Of a stretch of 64,000 nucleotides of DNA, positions 33,050 to 41,694 are shown one piece after another (positions within the stretch are counted from its first letter, which is position 1; every line of letters begins with the position of its first letter). The DNA is from Sphingopyxis macrogoltabida. GTDB lineage: Bacteria > Pseudomonadota > Alphaproteobacteria > Sphingomonadales > Sphingomonadaceae. The stretch covers positions 1-64,000 of the forward strand of contig QFPJ01000004.1 in the NCBI GenBank assembly GCA_003241685.1, written 5' to 3'. Made by a program: the position numbers and the translations under genes. The notes beneath the pieces are model-generated. The model did no database searches. It was not told the origin of the DNA and saw only the letters and a program-made list of their open reading frames with translations.

Positions 33050-33796
33050 TTACCGATGGTGGATTGAGGGGGCGTTAAGGACAATGCCGGGACACGCAGC
33101 GCGGACCCGTCCCCCGTCATCCCAATCTTCAATGTAGGCGGCTTGCGAGGCTGCGAGTTGCGAGCAAGAGAGGTTGTTGCGTTCGGTGTAAACTAAAGCG
33201 AGCGAGCGCCCGTAAACGTCGTAACCCACGCGCTCCACTTTCATCTCGTACTGCAGCGCGCCGATTAGGGCTGCGCGCGAAACGAACGGGTCTCCGGGTA
33301 CACAATCGCGACCGGTGGCACAACTTCCGGGCATCTCTGGAGCATCTATGCCGAGGAGGCGGACAATCTCGCCATCACAATTCAGTGTATCGCCGTCAAT
33401 TGCAAAACAACCAACGATAACCTCAAGAGGGGCAGCAGCACGGTCAACCACGTTAATATCCGCCGCCGCGTCATCATCGCTTTCGATATCGCGGGGCCGG
33501 GTGTCGGTTTCTCGGTCCGATTCCGTTGCATCGGCACCAGCGCGGGGTGCGACGACGACGATCAACAAAGCAAGCCCGGCGGCCGCGCACGCGGAATATA
33601 CGCGCCGCTTCTGCGCTATACCGTATCGTCGCCAAACATCGCGGAGGTCTGGTAAGGCTAACAGACCTGAGACAGCAATACTCACGGCCGCTACACCTTG
33701 CCCGCCAAAAGCAAAGGCCAGAAACAGTAGCGCCGAAAACGCCGCCCATAGCCTCCCATAAGGCTTATATTCTAAATCGTCGTCGTCGTTTTCCAC
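33050..33796 (-). CDS. Membrane-anchored staphylococcal-nuclease-like protein 2
   Basis: The 248-residue protein has about three hydrophobic segments (near residues 15-30, 35-48 and 68-85), an acidic Asp-rich linker, then an SNase domain. The domain has AIDGDTL, VRLLGIDAPEMPGSC and YDVYGRSLALVYTERN, with all catalytic residues. Both SNase domains continue with the same GRxCxPGDPF/Y motif and paired Cys, so they are paralogues. It lies directly upstream of the smaller one. Confidence 0.85.
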   Translation of the reverse strand: MENDDDDLEYKPYGRLWAAFSALLFLAFAFGGQGVAAVSIAVSGLLALPDLRDVWRRYGIAQKRRVYSACAAAGLALLIVVVAPRAGADATESDRETDTRPRDIESDDDAAADINVVDRAAAPLEVIVGCFAIDGDTLNCDGEIVRLLGIDAPEMPGSCATGRDCVPGDPFVSRAALIGALQYEMKVERVGYDVYGRSLALVYTERNNLSCSQLAASQAAYIEDWDDGGRVRAACPGIVLNAPSIHHR

Positions 33797-33947
33797 TTAC
33801 CCCTCTCCGCATCAATGCGCCACGACTGGCGCCAACCCAATGGGCGCAAAGATGTCAACGGAAATGATCGCGCTAAGCGGGCAGCATTGCATAGATAATG
33901 CCCGTTTCACCTCCTTGCCTCCAATCGAAGCGCAGCCACCCCGTCTT

Positions 33948-35456
33948 TTAGTCAACGACGACGCCGCAGAATAGCAATCGGAGAGCGGCGTTGACCTTGG
34001 CGACTTCCGGCGCCTCCCCCTCCGCAACCGCAAAGGCATCCACAAGCGCCTCCAGACGCGAATGTATAAGACCGCCGTCAGCGACCGCCCGTGCCTTTTC
34101 GACGCTCTCTAGAGATGCCCGTAACGCCGACAGGCTGGCCTCTGCCGCTTGGACCCGCGCCGCAACGGCGAGCGACGGCTTGCGGTCGATAAGGTCGAGG
34201 AGTTCCGCAAGATGATCCTCCGTCCCCGAAATCGCGCCCTGTAGGTCGTACGCCTCTCGGTCCATGTCTGGCGCGCGGTCCCCAGCGGGAACCCCGTCGA
34301 TCAGCTTCGGCCATCCCGATGCGATAGCGTCGTGCACGGCATCAATCGACACCGACACATAACCGTGCGCTGCCGCCCCTGCCTTGGCTTTGGTGCAAAC
34401 CAGCTTCGGACGGCCGAACCTCGCCGCACTTCCCTTGTACACACGCGTCATCGCCTCACCGCACTCAGGGCAGCGCGCCAGACCCGCGAGCATGTTTTGG
34501 ACCGGAGCGCCCGCAGATTTGCCCCGCGCCCTAGCGATGCTGCCATCCTTGATGGCGCGGACGGCGGTCCACTCCGCCGCCGACACCGCAGCGGGATAGA
34601 AGTTTGCAACGGGTGCGTCAAAGACCCGCACCCGCTTGCCGGTGCTGTAATCGAGACGGCCGGGAACCAGCGTCCCGACGACGGCGGCATTGCGGAGTAT
34701 CTTTGATACTGTTGAACGGTGCCACATCTTGCCCCGCCCCATGATCGGGACACGTTCGGCATTGAGAGCTTGCGCTATGGCGTGTTCCCCGGCGCCGTTA
34801 ATGGTGTCCTGATAGATACGGCGGACGATGGCGGCACGTTCAGGGACGAGTTGCCAGCCCTCAGGGGACCGAAGGAGCCACGCGGGGGCCATAGCGGTGT
34901 ATGCTTCGGCCTCCCCAGCGGCGACCCGCCTTCGCTTCTCTTGCCATACCGCTGCAACACGTCGCCCTTTCGTCTTGCTCTCCTCGTGCGCTCGCCAAGA
35001 AACCATCATCCCGATCAGGAGCGCGGTCGGATCGTTATCGAGCCGGTGGCTGTCATATTCTTGCCCATCATTGAGCGTGACGACAGTAACCCCGGCATCA
35101 ACAATATCGTCCATCAACCGCTGAGCGCGGCGCGGCGTCATCCGGGATATGCGGTCTAGGCTTTCAACGAGCAGATAGGAGCCGTAGGCAATGAGACCTT
35201 CCCGGCAAGCGTGAAGGAACCCGCCAAGGCCGCTGTCGGTGTCCGTGTTGGCGCCACGATAGGCAGATACGCCAAGGTCGTGGAGGCTTAGACGTTCGTC
35301 GAGGCGTAAGCCCTTCGCTTCCGCCCACTTGCGGGCAGCTTCAGTTTGACGGCGACGGCTGTCGCCCTGCGCCTGTTCCGGAGTGCTGAAGCGGGTGTAG
35401 CTGTAGACCTTAGGGGGCGCCGTGAGGGCGGTTGAAGGGGCCGTGAAGGGCTGCAT
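33948..35456 (-). CDS. Large serine recombinase (site-specific integrase)
   Basis: The 502-residue protein has a resolvase-type catalytic domain (VYSYTRFSTPEQAQGDS with the catalytic Ser, LVESLDRISRMTPRRAQRL), a recombinase domain, and a zinc ribbon (CPECGEAMTRV...LVC, about residues 333-358). A coiled-coil motif region follows. It lies 80 bp from attR and is the obvious enzyme for insertion into comM. The residual phage attachment arms should lie in 35457-35535. Confidence 0.93.
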   Translation of the reverse strand: MQPFTAPSTALTAPPKVYSYTRFSTPEQAQGDSRRRQTEAARKWAEAKGLRLDERLSLHDLGVSAYRGANTDTDSGLGGFLHACREGLIAYGSYLLVESLDRISRMTPRRAQRLMDDIVDAGVTVVTLNDGQEYDSHRLDNDPTALLIGMMVSWRAHEESKTKGRRVAAVWQEKRRRVAAGEAEAYTAMAPAWLLRSPEGWQLVPERAAIVRRIYQDTINGAGEHAIAQALNAERVPIMGRGKMWHRSTVSKILRNAAVVGTLVPGRLDYSTGKRVRVFDAPVANFYPAAVSAAEWTAVRAIKDGSIARARGKSAGAPVQNMLAGLARCPECGEAMTRVYKGSAARFGRPKLVCTKAKAGAAAHGYVSVSIDAVHDAIASGWPKLIDGVPAGDRAPDMDREAYDLQGAISGTEDHLAELLDLIDRKPSLAVAARVQAAEASLSALRASLESVEKARAVADGGLIHSRLEALVDAFAVAEGEAPEVAKVNAALRLLFCGVVVD

Positions 35457-35529
35457 CTGACGAGTTCCTTACATCGACCAGCGGTTTCACTGGCCGGTAG
35501 TCCGGAGTTATTCCGGGTCTCGTCGTCCC

Positions 35530-35545
35530 CTAGTGGTTGATGTCG
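35530..35545 (+). other. Right element/comM junction (attR)
   Basis: Element DNA ends CCCCTAGTG and comM resumes at TTGATGTCGGGG, the start of the Walker A region. GTT at 35536-35538 is the sequence shared with attL. Confidence 0.85.
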
Positions 35546-36409
35546 GGGCCGCCCGGCTCCGGCAAGTCGCTGATGGCGGCGTGCCTGCCCGGCATCCTGC
35601 CCGATCTGACCCCGCCCGAGGCGCTGGAGGTGTCGATGATCGCCTCGGTCGCCGGGCAGCTGGAGGGCGGCCGGCTGGTTCGGGCGCGGCCGTTCCGTGC
35701 CCCGCATCATTCCGCGTCGATGCCGGCGCTGGTCGGCGGGGGGCTGCGCGTGCGGCCGGGCGAGGTCAGCCTGGCGCACCTCGGCGTCCTGTTCCTCGAC
35801 GAACTGCCCGAATTTCAGCGCGGCGTGCTCGACAGCCTGCGCCAGCCGCTGGAAACGGGCGAGGTCAGCGTCGCGCGGGCGAACGCGCATGTGACCTTTC
35901 CCGCCCGCGTGCAGTTGATCGCGGCGATGAACCCGTGCCGCTGCGGCTATCTGGGCGACGCCGCGCTGGCGTGCAGCCGCGCGCCCCGCTGCGCCGCCGA
36001 TTATCAGGCAAAGCTGTCGGGGCCGCTGCTCGACCGCATCGACCTGCATGTCGAGGTGCAGGCGGTCAGCGCCGCCGACCTGGTGCTGCCGCCGCCCGCC
36101 GAAGGCAGCGCGGAAGTCGCGGCGCGCGTCGCCGCCGCCCGAGCCGTCCAGACGGCGCGCTATGCGGGGCACAAGGCGCGGACCAATGCCGAAATCGACG
36201 GTGAACTGCTCGAATCGGCGGCGACGCCCGATGACGCGGGGCGCCAGTTGCTGGCGCAGGCGGCAGAGGCGATGCGGCTGTCGGCGCGCGGCTATACCCG
36301 CATGTTGCGCGTCGCGCGCACCATCGCCGATCTGGCCGGCGCCGGCACGGTCGGGCGCATCCACATCGCCGAGGCGCTCGGCTATCGGCGGCAGGCGCCG
36401 CGGAGCTGA
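35537..36409 (+). pseudogene. comM: comM/yifB 3' fragment with the AAA+ core
   Basis: Codons 213-502 of ComM resume here: Walker A SGPPGSGKSLMAACLPG, Walker B VLFLDELPEF, sensor LIAAMNPCRCGYLG, RLSGPLLDRIDLHVEV-type motif and the C-terminal ARGYTRMLRVARTIADLAG. It is intact apart from losing its first part. With the insert it cannot be translated normally. A TTG or ATG at 35537/35540 could start a truncated product, but no ribosome site is evident. Confidence 0.93.
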
Positions 36410-36723
36410 TGGAGGTGGACGAGAGCTTCGCCTTCGTCGCCGACATCGTCGAATGGCGCGGCCCGGCGCCCTATCTGTTCGCGGTCGTCCCCGACAATCT
36501 GATCGCCGACGTCCGTCTGGCGGCGCTGGGCGTCAGCTATGGCTGGGGTGTCGTCCCGGTCGCCGCGCGGATCGGAGCGACCGATTTTGCGACATCGCTG
36601 TTTCCGCGCGGCGGCGGCTATATGCTGCCGGTCAAGGTCGCGGTGCAGCGCGCCGAGGGCGTGGCGGCGGGCGGGCGCGTGGCGGTGACGATGCGGGTGG
36701 GGCGTTTGCCGGCGACACGCTGA
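36409..36723 (+). CDS. DUF1905 protein
   Basis: The 104-residue protein matches DUF1905: FVADIVEWRGPAPYLFAVVPDNLIADVR, LGVSYGWGVVPVAARIGATDFATSLFPRGGGYMLPVK. A beta-barrel of unknown function. Its ATG overlaps the comM stop, so it may have been co-translated with comM. Confidence 0.88.
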   Translation: MEVDESFAFVADIVEWRGPAPYLFAVVPDNLIADVRLAALGVSYGWGVVPVAARIGATDFATSLFPRGGGYMLPVKVAVQRAEGVAAGGRVAVTMRVGRLPATR

Positions 36724-36772
36724 AAGCGGGCGCATGCTTGACCCGCGCCGCCCCCCGCCGCATCCTGTGACG

Positions 36773-37114
36773 ATGGCCCGCACCTACACCCGCTTTGCCG
36801 ACTTCTGGCCCTTTTACCTGCGCGAACACAGCAAGCCGCGGACGCGGGCGCTGCATTATATCGGGACCAGCCTGGTCGTGCTGATCGCGATTTTCGCGGT
36901 CGCGACCGGACGCTGGGTCTGGCTCGCCGCGCTGCCCGTCGCGGGCTATGTCTTTGCGTGGGCCGCGCATTTCGGCGTCGAAAAGAATCGGCCCGCGACC
37001 TTCACCTACCCGCTGTGGAGTCTGGCCGCCGATTTCCGCATGTGGGCCCTGTGGCTTACCGGACGGCTCGGCCCCGAACTCGACCGCGCCGGGGTGGAGC
37101 GGGCGCGGCGCTGA
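36773..37114 (+). CDS. Mpo1-like (DUF962) membrane protein
   Basis: The 113-residue product has FADFWPFYLREHSKPRTRALHYIGTSLVV, then two or three membrane segments and WAAHFGVEKNRPATFTYPLWSLAADFRMW. It is the DUF962/YGL010w family. Fungal Mpo1 is an iron-dependent dioxygenase of fatty acid breakdown, and the H/HxxG residues are kept here, but bacterial function is inference. The start MARTYTRF at 36773 fits better than the upstream ATG at 36734. Confidence 0.85.
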   Translation: MARTYTRFADFWPFYLREHSKPRTRALHYIGTSLVVLIAIFAVATGRWVWLAALPVAGYVFAWAAHFGVEKNRPATFTYPLWSLAADFRMWALWLTGRLGPELDRAGVERARR

Positions 37115-37222
37115 CGCACGGCAGGCAAAAGCGATCAGAGTAAGCGAAGCTGTTCGCTGGCAAGCTTTGCGAATGATTCTTAACTGGTGTCTTTCGTTCC
37201 GCCGATCAGAAGAGCCGCCCCC

Positions 37223-37423
37223 ATGCCGACCGATCTCGCCAAGACCTTCACCTATCTCGCGCTCCACCTGACCATCGGGTTCAGCGTCGCTTATGCGATG
37301 ACGGGATCGCTCGCGCTGGCGGGCGGGATCGCGATCATCGAACCGTGCATCAACGCCGTCGCCTTTTTCTTTCACGAAAAGGCATGGAAACGCGCCGGCG
37401 GGCGGCGCATGATGGCGGCGTGA
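37223..37423 (+). CDS. DUF2061 small membrane protein
   Basis: The 66-residue protein (MPTDLAKTFTYLALHLTIGFSVAYAMTGSLALAGGIAIIEPCINAVAFFFHEKAWKR) is a typical DUF2061: two membrane helices and the conserved FHEKAW motif. The upstream ORF extension from 37187 lacks a ribosome site. Confidence 0.85.
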   Translation: MPTDLAKTFTYLALHLTIGFSVAYAMTGSLALAGGIAIIEPCINAVAFFFHEKAWKRAGGRRMMAA

Positions 37424-37497
37424 CGCCGCGTCCGCCGCATGCGGAACGCCGCACCATGCGCCATCAATTTCATTTACCCCCCGAAGGAGATATTGCC

Positions 37498-37926
37498 ATG
37501 ACCGTCAACCGTGCATCCGCCCATTATGAAGGCCTCGGCAAAGAGGGCCGTGGATCGATCACCACCAAATCAGGCGTCCTCGATGCCCAGCCCTATGGCT
37601 TCGGCACGCGCTTCGAGGGCCAGCCCGGCACCAATCCGGAGGAGCTGATCGCCGCCGCCCACGCCGCCTGTTTCACCATGGCGCTGTCGTTCGGCCTCGC
37701 CCGCGCCGGCTATAGCGGCGGCACGCTGGACACCAGCGCGGCGGTGACGCTGGACCAGCAGGACGGGGGCTTTGCCGTCACCAAATCGGCGCTGACGCTG
37801 ACCGCGCGGGTCGATGGCATCGACGCCGAAGAATTTGCCAAGATCGCGGCCGATGCCGAGAAAAACTGCCCGATCTCGAAATTGCTCAACTGCGAGATCA
37901 CGCTCGACCACAAGCTGGAAGCGTAA
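37498..37926 (+). CDS. osmC: OsmC/Ohr-family peroxiredoxin-like protein
   Basis: OsmC-type proteins reduce organic hydroperoxides with a cysteine pair. The 142-residue product has ELIAAAHAACFTMALSFGLARAG with the peroxidatic Cys and AEKNCPISKLLNCEITL with the resolving Cys. GAAGGAGATATTGCC precedes the ATG. It groups with OsmC more than Ohr. A hairpin follows at 37939. Confidence 0.92.
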   Translation: MTVNRASAHYEGLGKEGRGSITTKSGVLDAQPYGFGTRFEGQPGTNPEELIAAAHAACFTMALSFGLARAGYSGGTLDTSAAVTLDQQDGGFAVTKSALTLTARVDGIDAEEFAKIAADAEKNCPISKLLNCEITLDHKLEA

Positions 37927-37938
37927 CCGTCCCGCACG

Positions 37939-37966
37939 CCGCCCCGTCCGCAGGGACGGGGCGGCC
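37939..37966. terminator. Hairpin between osmC and a convergent gene
   Basis: A perfect 12-bp stem (GCCGCCCCGTCC / GGACGGGGCGGC) with a GCAG loop lies between converging stops. No T-run, so it may be a barrier hairpin or REP rather than a classic terminator. Confidence 0.6.
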
Positions 37967-38505
37967 TAATCGGCGAAGCTGCAATTTCCGGCGCGCTGCT
38001 CTTCCTTGCCGCCGGCCAGCAGCCATCGCGCTTCGGTCGCCGACGTCGCTTCGTTGAAATAGCAGACGTCGGCGGCGCCGGTCGCGGGGTCGATCAGCAC
38101 CGCCCATTGGTGCGGCCCGCAATTATGCTGTTCGCACGCCCAGGCCGTGACCTTGCCATCGACCAGTTCGATCGGCGCCGAGGGGCCGGGCGTGTCGGTG
38201 ATCGTCTTCAGGAGCGCGCTGTCCTTGATCGTCGCGGCCAGCGCGGCCTTCACCGCCGGATTGTCGTTCCAGCTGACGCCGTTCACCGCGTCGAAGGGAT
38301 ATTTGCCGACATAGGCGGCGAAATTCGCCGTCGTCGCGGGCGCGGCGGGATCGGCGTCCGCATCCGCCGACACGGCCGGGCCGGCCGGCGCGGCAACACC
38401 GTCTTCGCCGGCACCGCTTTCACCGGCGGCACCTTCGCCGGCGTTTGTTCCGCAGGCGGCCAGCGTCGCCACCGCGACCGTTACGAGCAGCAAACGAATC
38501 GTCAT
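37966..38505 (-). CDS. Predicted lipoprotein of unknown function
   Basis: The 179-residue product has a signal ending in the lipobox TLAAC, an Ala/Gly/Asp-rich linker (about residues 25-62), and a compact domain with YVGKYPFDAVNGVSWNDNPAVKAAL and a Cys-rich part (WACEQHNCGPHQWAVLIDP). The ATG at 38505 lies 8 nt behind GGAGG; a GTG three codons upstream is less likely. Domain not recognised; cell-envelope location likely. Confidence 0.75.
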   Translation of the reverse strand: MTIRLLLVTVAVATLAACGTNAGEGAAGESGAGEDGVAAPAGPAVSADADADPAAPATTANFAAYVGKYPFDAVNGVSWNDNPAVKAALAATIKDSALLKTITDTPGPSAPIELVDGKVTAWACEQHNCGPHQWAVLIDPATGAADVCYFNEATSATEARWLLAGGKEEQRAGNCSFAD

Positions 38506-38543
38506 TCCATGCACCTCCCCTGCCGTCCATCGGCAGACGCAGG

Positions 38544-38984
38544 TTAGCGGCAGCGCGTGCCGCTGTCGATTGCCGCGCCGGCCGCCGCGCCGCCGATCGC
38601 GCCGATCACCGTGCCGACCGTCTTTGAATCGCCCGGTGCGATGATGTTGCCCAGCGCGCCGCCCGCGATTCCGCCGACGATCAGCCCGGTCGAGCCGTCA
38701 GAGCGGCGGCAATAATATTTGCCGTCGCGCCCGCGATAGAGGCGGTCGTTGTTGCCGAGCCGCCGTTCGCGATAGCGGCGGTCGCTGCGGTAATAATTGT
38801 CGGCATAATAGCCGCCGTGGCGGGGGTCCGGCCGGTCATAATCATATTGGCCATATTGGTCGTAATAGGCGCGATCATAATAGCCATAGCCGCCGTCGTC
38901 ATAGCCGTAGCCGCCGGTCGACGCGCAGCCGCCGGCGAGAGCGGTCGCGGCGGCCAGCGGGGCGAGGAAAAGCCTGTTCATCAT
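38544..38984 (-). CDS. Glycine-zipper lipoprotein
   Basis: The 146-residue protein has a lipobox (LAGGC), a Tyr/Asp/Arg-rich middle (GYGYDDGGYGYYDRAYY), and a C-terminal glycine zipper (GLIVGGIAGGALGNIIAPG...GTVIGAIGGAAAGAAID) of the 17-kDa-antigen/RcnB-like outer-membrane lipoprotein type. Likely an envelope structural or stress lipoprotein. Two adjacent ATGs are possible (38984, 38981). Confidence 0.82.
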   Translation of the reverse strand: MMNRLFLAPLAAATALAGGCASTGGYGYDDGGYGYYDRAYYDQYGQYDYDRPDPRHGGYYADNYYRSDRRYRERRLGNNDRLYRGRDGKYYCRRSDGSTGLIVGGIAGGALGNIIAPGDSKTVGTVIGAIGGAAAGAAIDSGTRCR

Positions 38985-39138
38985 CCGTCTCCTTGTTGGG
39001 GCCGGTGTGCCCGCGGATCGGCAGGCAAACGGGTCTGTTGACTATACCCCCGCAAAGGCCCGGAGGTTCCGCCGCGACCTTGACTCGCGCGGGTCGCGGG
39101 AGCCTAATCGCCCGCCACGACAAGAGGAGAGGATCGTC

Positions 39139-40005
39139 ATGAATGTTGCGGCTTCGCCAAAGGGTTTCGCGCGGCTTCGCGTCGCGCCGCTGACGCCGCA
39201 TATCGGTGCGGAGATCAGCGGTCTCGACCTTCGCGAAGCGCAGGACGAGGCGACGATCGGCGAGATTCGCGCCGCGCTGCTCGCGCACAAGGTGATCTTC
39301 TTTCGCGATCAGGACATCACGGCGGAACAGCATATCGCCTTTGCGCGGCGGTTCGGCACGCTGGAAATTCATCCCGCGACGCCCCGGGACCAGCCCGACC
39401 CCGAAGTGCTCCATATCGCCCACGGCCCGACATCGAAGGGGCAGGAAAATGCCTGGCATTCCGACGTGACCTGGCGCCCCGAACCGTCGCTGGGTTCGAT
39501 CCTGCGCGCGGTCGAGGTGCCCGCGGTCGGCGGCGACACCCTGTTCGCGGACATGGGGGCGGCCTTTCGGGCGCTGTCCCCGGCGATGCAGGACTGGTGC
39601 CGCACCCTGACCGCGGTCCACGACATCGCGCGGGTGTTCGCCCGGCGGCTGGGCAAGGACCCGAAGGAATTGCACGACCGTTATCCTCCGCAGCGCCATC
39701 CGGTGGTGCGCACCCATCCCGAAACCGGCGAACAGGCGCTGTACGTCAACACGGCCTTTACCAGCCATGTCGAAGGATTGTCGGAGCAGGAGAGCGGCGG
39801 TTTGCTCGCCCATCTTTATGCCCAGGCGGCGGTGCCCGAAATCCAGTGCCGGTTCCGCTGGGACGCGAATGCGATGGCCTTCTGGGACAATCGCGCGGTG
39901 CAGCATTATGCGGCGTCGGACTATTTCCCGGCGGTGCGCCGCATGGAGCGGGTAACGGTCGCGGGCGACCGCCCCTTCTATCGCGACGAACGTCCCGGCA
40001 GCTGA
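39139..40005 (+). CDS. TauD/TfdA-family Fe(II)/2-oxoglutarate dioxygenase
   Basis: The 288-residue enzyme has the facial triad HxD in ENAWHSDVTW (about residues 109-111) and the distal His in NRAVQHYAASDY, with the 2-oxoglutarate Arg in VRRMERVTVAGDRP. The N-terminal IGAEISGLDLRE is typical. Family members release sulfite from taurine or cleave herbicides and other substrates; the substrate here is unknown. GAGGAGAGG precedes the ATG. Its 3' end overlaps the convergent gene by 28 bp. Confidence 0.9.
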   Translation: MNVAASPKGFARLRVAPLTPHIGAEISGLDLREAQDEATIGEIRAALLAHKVIFFRDQDITAEQHIAFARRFGTLEIHPATPRDQPDPEVLHIAHGPTSKGQENAWHSDVTWRPEPSLGSILRAVEVPAVGGDTLFADMGAAFRALSPAMQDWCRTLTAVHDIARVFARRLGKDPKELHDRYPPQRHPVVRTHPETGEQALYVNTAFTSHVEGLSEQESGGLLAHLYAQAAVPEIQCRFRWDANAMAFWDNRAVQHYAASDYFPAVRRMERVTVAGDRPFYRDERPGS

Positions 40006-40541
40006 CCGGCGCGATCGCCGAGGGATCCGAAGAGTTCGCCCTGCCGCGGCCGGAAAGGCAGCGCGGCATAGTCGATGTGGCGGCCCCGGCCGAGCAGGCT
40101 GCCGATCAGCCGCACCTCGCGCACCGTCCACGCGACGGCATCGACCGGCGCCGCCGCGCGGCGCGGCCCGTGGTAGGCGAGCGAAACATGCGGCCGGCCG
40201 CCATATCGCGGAACGGCGATCACCGGCGCCAGGCTGGCGGCGACCGCCCGCCGCAGACGCGCGATCGCCGCCGCGCCGTCCCCCGCGATCAACTGGCGCC
40301 CCGCCACCCGGTCGAGCACGATGCGGAAGGGCGCGGCGTCGATGGCGATCGCGGTTATCGCCGCGATCAGCGCCGCGCGCTTCGCCGGGGTCAGGCGATC
40401 GATGCCGCCGAAAGGCTGGACGGTCAGATGGAAGCGTTCGGCGCCATAGCTGCGGTCCAGTTCCAGCATCCTCCTTCGTGCATCGAGTTGGCGGCGTTGA
40501 TCGGGCGGCGGCCGGATGATCAGATAAAGCCGTTCGGTCAC
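39978..40541 (-). CDS. 2H-phosphoesterase-like (LigT/ThpR) protein
   Basis: The 187-residue protein has two HxT/S motifs expected of 2'-5' RNA ligase-like cyclic phosphodiesterases: ERFHLTVQPFG and GRPHVSLAYHG. It is the right length for LigT/ThpR. The start MTERLYLIIRPPPDQ fits the family. It converges on the dioxygenase gene. Confidence 0.88.
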   Translation of the reverse strand: MTERLYLIIRPPPDQRRQLDARRRMLELDRSYGAERFHLTVQPFGGIDRLTPAKRAALIAAITAIAIDAAPFRIVLDRVAGRQLIAGDGAAAIARLRRAVAASLAPVIAVPRYGGRPHVSLAYHGPRRAAAPVDAVAWTVREVRLIGSLLGRGRHIDYAALPFRPRQGELFGSLGDRAGQLPGRSSR

Positions 40542-40690
40542 CGGCGCCCCGGAAAGATTGCGCGACTCGACACCATATGTTCATGTTATGTTCTATCCGT
40601 CATCGACGTCAACTCCTTTGGCCGGGCGCGCGCTTCCGCTTGCATGGCGGGGCGGGCCTGATAGGCAGGGCGCGGGTCGATGGAGGAATG

Positions 40691-41482
40691 ATGTCCCGAC
40701 TCGTCCCGGCGCTCGGCGCCCTGTTGCTCAGCCTTTCCACACCTGCGTTCGCGCAGACCGGCGGGACCGTCGCCCCGGTGACGGGCCTGCCCGCGACCGC
40801 GTGGGAGGCCGCCTATGCCAGACCGCTCGACGATGCCGCGGTCGCCGAGCCGGAGATATTCCGGCTGCTGACCGAATGGGCGAGCGTGAAGGACCCCAAG
40901 AATCCCGGGCTTCACCGCAAATATATCGGCGAGGATGAGGCGAAGCTGGTGATCCGCCACCTGCGCCGCGACGGCCGGCTGGATGCGGGCGAGATCGACC
41001 TGCTGGAAGAATATGCCTTTCCGAAGGACCGCGTGATCCAACTGACCCGGATCGGTCCCGACGGCCGGCCCGACAAGGCGAGCAGGACCGCGGTGACGAC
41101 GCCGCCGGGCATGATGCAAAGCTTTGCCCGCGAACTGACCGCGATGTGGCAGACCGAGTGGGAAAGGCCCGACGCCGCCGGATGGCCGCTGCTCGTCGGC
41201 ATCTATGCCCGCGATCCGAAGAAGAACGACATTCTGCGCAAGCGGGTGCGCGCGGCGGGGCAGGCGATGCTGAGCGCCCGGTGGCAGGCATCGAACGCGG
41301 GCAACCGCTGGGCGCCGTTCCGCGACGCGATCCGCCTCTACGACGGCGCGACGCTGACGCTGCCGCAGGCGCAATGGCCGGCGGGCAAGCAATTGCTGTA
41401 CGACGCGGCGGCGGACACCGACCGATATTGGGCCGATGCGATCCAGGATTTTCTGTACAACTGGCTGAAACCGGCGGGCTGA
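40691..41482 (+). CDS. Secreted protein of unknown function
   Basis: The 263-residue product has a signal peptide (LVPALGALLLSLSTPAFAQ) and a helical body without recognisable motifs (EPEIFRLLTEWASVKDPKNPG, WPAGKQLLYDAAADTDRYW). ATG at 40691 lies four bases after GGAGG plus AATG; the ATG at 40688 is too close to it. Periplasmic location is likely. Confidence 0.75.
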   Translation: MSRLVPALGALLLSLSTPAFAQTGGTVAPVTGLPATAWEAAYARPLDDAAVAEPEIFRLLTEWASVKDPKNPGLHRKYIGEDEAKLVIRHLRRDGRLDAGEIDLLEEYAFPKDRVIQLTRIGPDGRPDKASRTAVTTPPGMMQSFARELTAMWQTEWERPDAAGWPLLVGIYARDPKKNDILRKRVRAAGQAMLSARWQASNAGNRWAPFRDAIRLYDGATLTLPQAQWPAGKQLLYDAAADTDRYWADAIQDFLYNWLKPAG

Positions 41483-41694
41483 CGCCGCCCCCCGCGCCGG
41501 GCGATGAGGCGGGCAAATCCGGATGTCCCTTCTCCACCGATTCCTACATGACCCCAGGCGAAGGCCGGGGCCCGGATCGTAACAGCGCAACGCCGGCTTT
41601 CCACCCGCCACCCCGGCGCCGCCATGCGGGGCCGGAATCAGACGGCGGCGCGGCGAATGCCGCACGCCGTCTGGGGGGCGGAAGGTCACAAAGG

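Larger units (their letters stand above)
24061..35536. mobile_element. 11.5-kb serine-integrase element inserted in comM
   Basis: The element splits comM. The junctions share GTT (24060-24062 and 35536-35538), consistent with a 2-bp serine-integrase core. Excision would rejoin CAT AAT CTG with TTG ATG TCG, giving the normal ComM sequence GGHNLLMSGPPGSGKS. The integrase gene lies at the right end pointing inwards. Contents are phage-like (antirepressors, HTH, transglycosylase-bearing virion-type protein, nucleases, resolvase) without visible capsid, terminase or portal genes. It is visibly more A/T-rich than its flanks. Confidence 0.93.

Noticed and set aside
24061..35536. CRISPR array or tRNA attachment site in the element
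   Set aside because: I saw no regularly spaced repeats with unique spacers and no tRNA-like cloverleaf. The attachment site is inside comM, not a tRNA.
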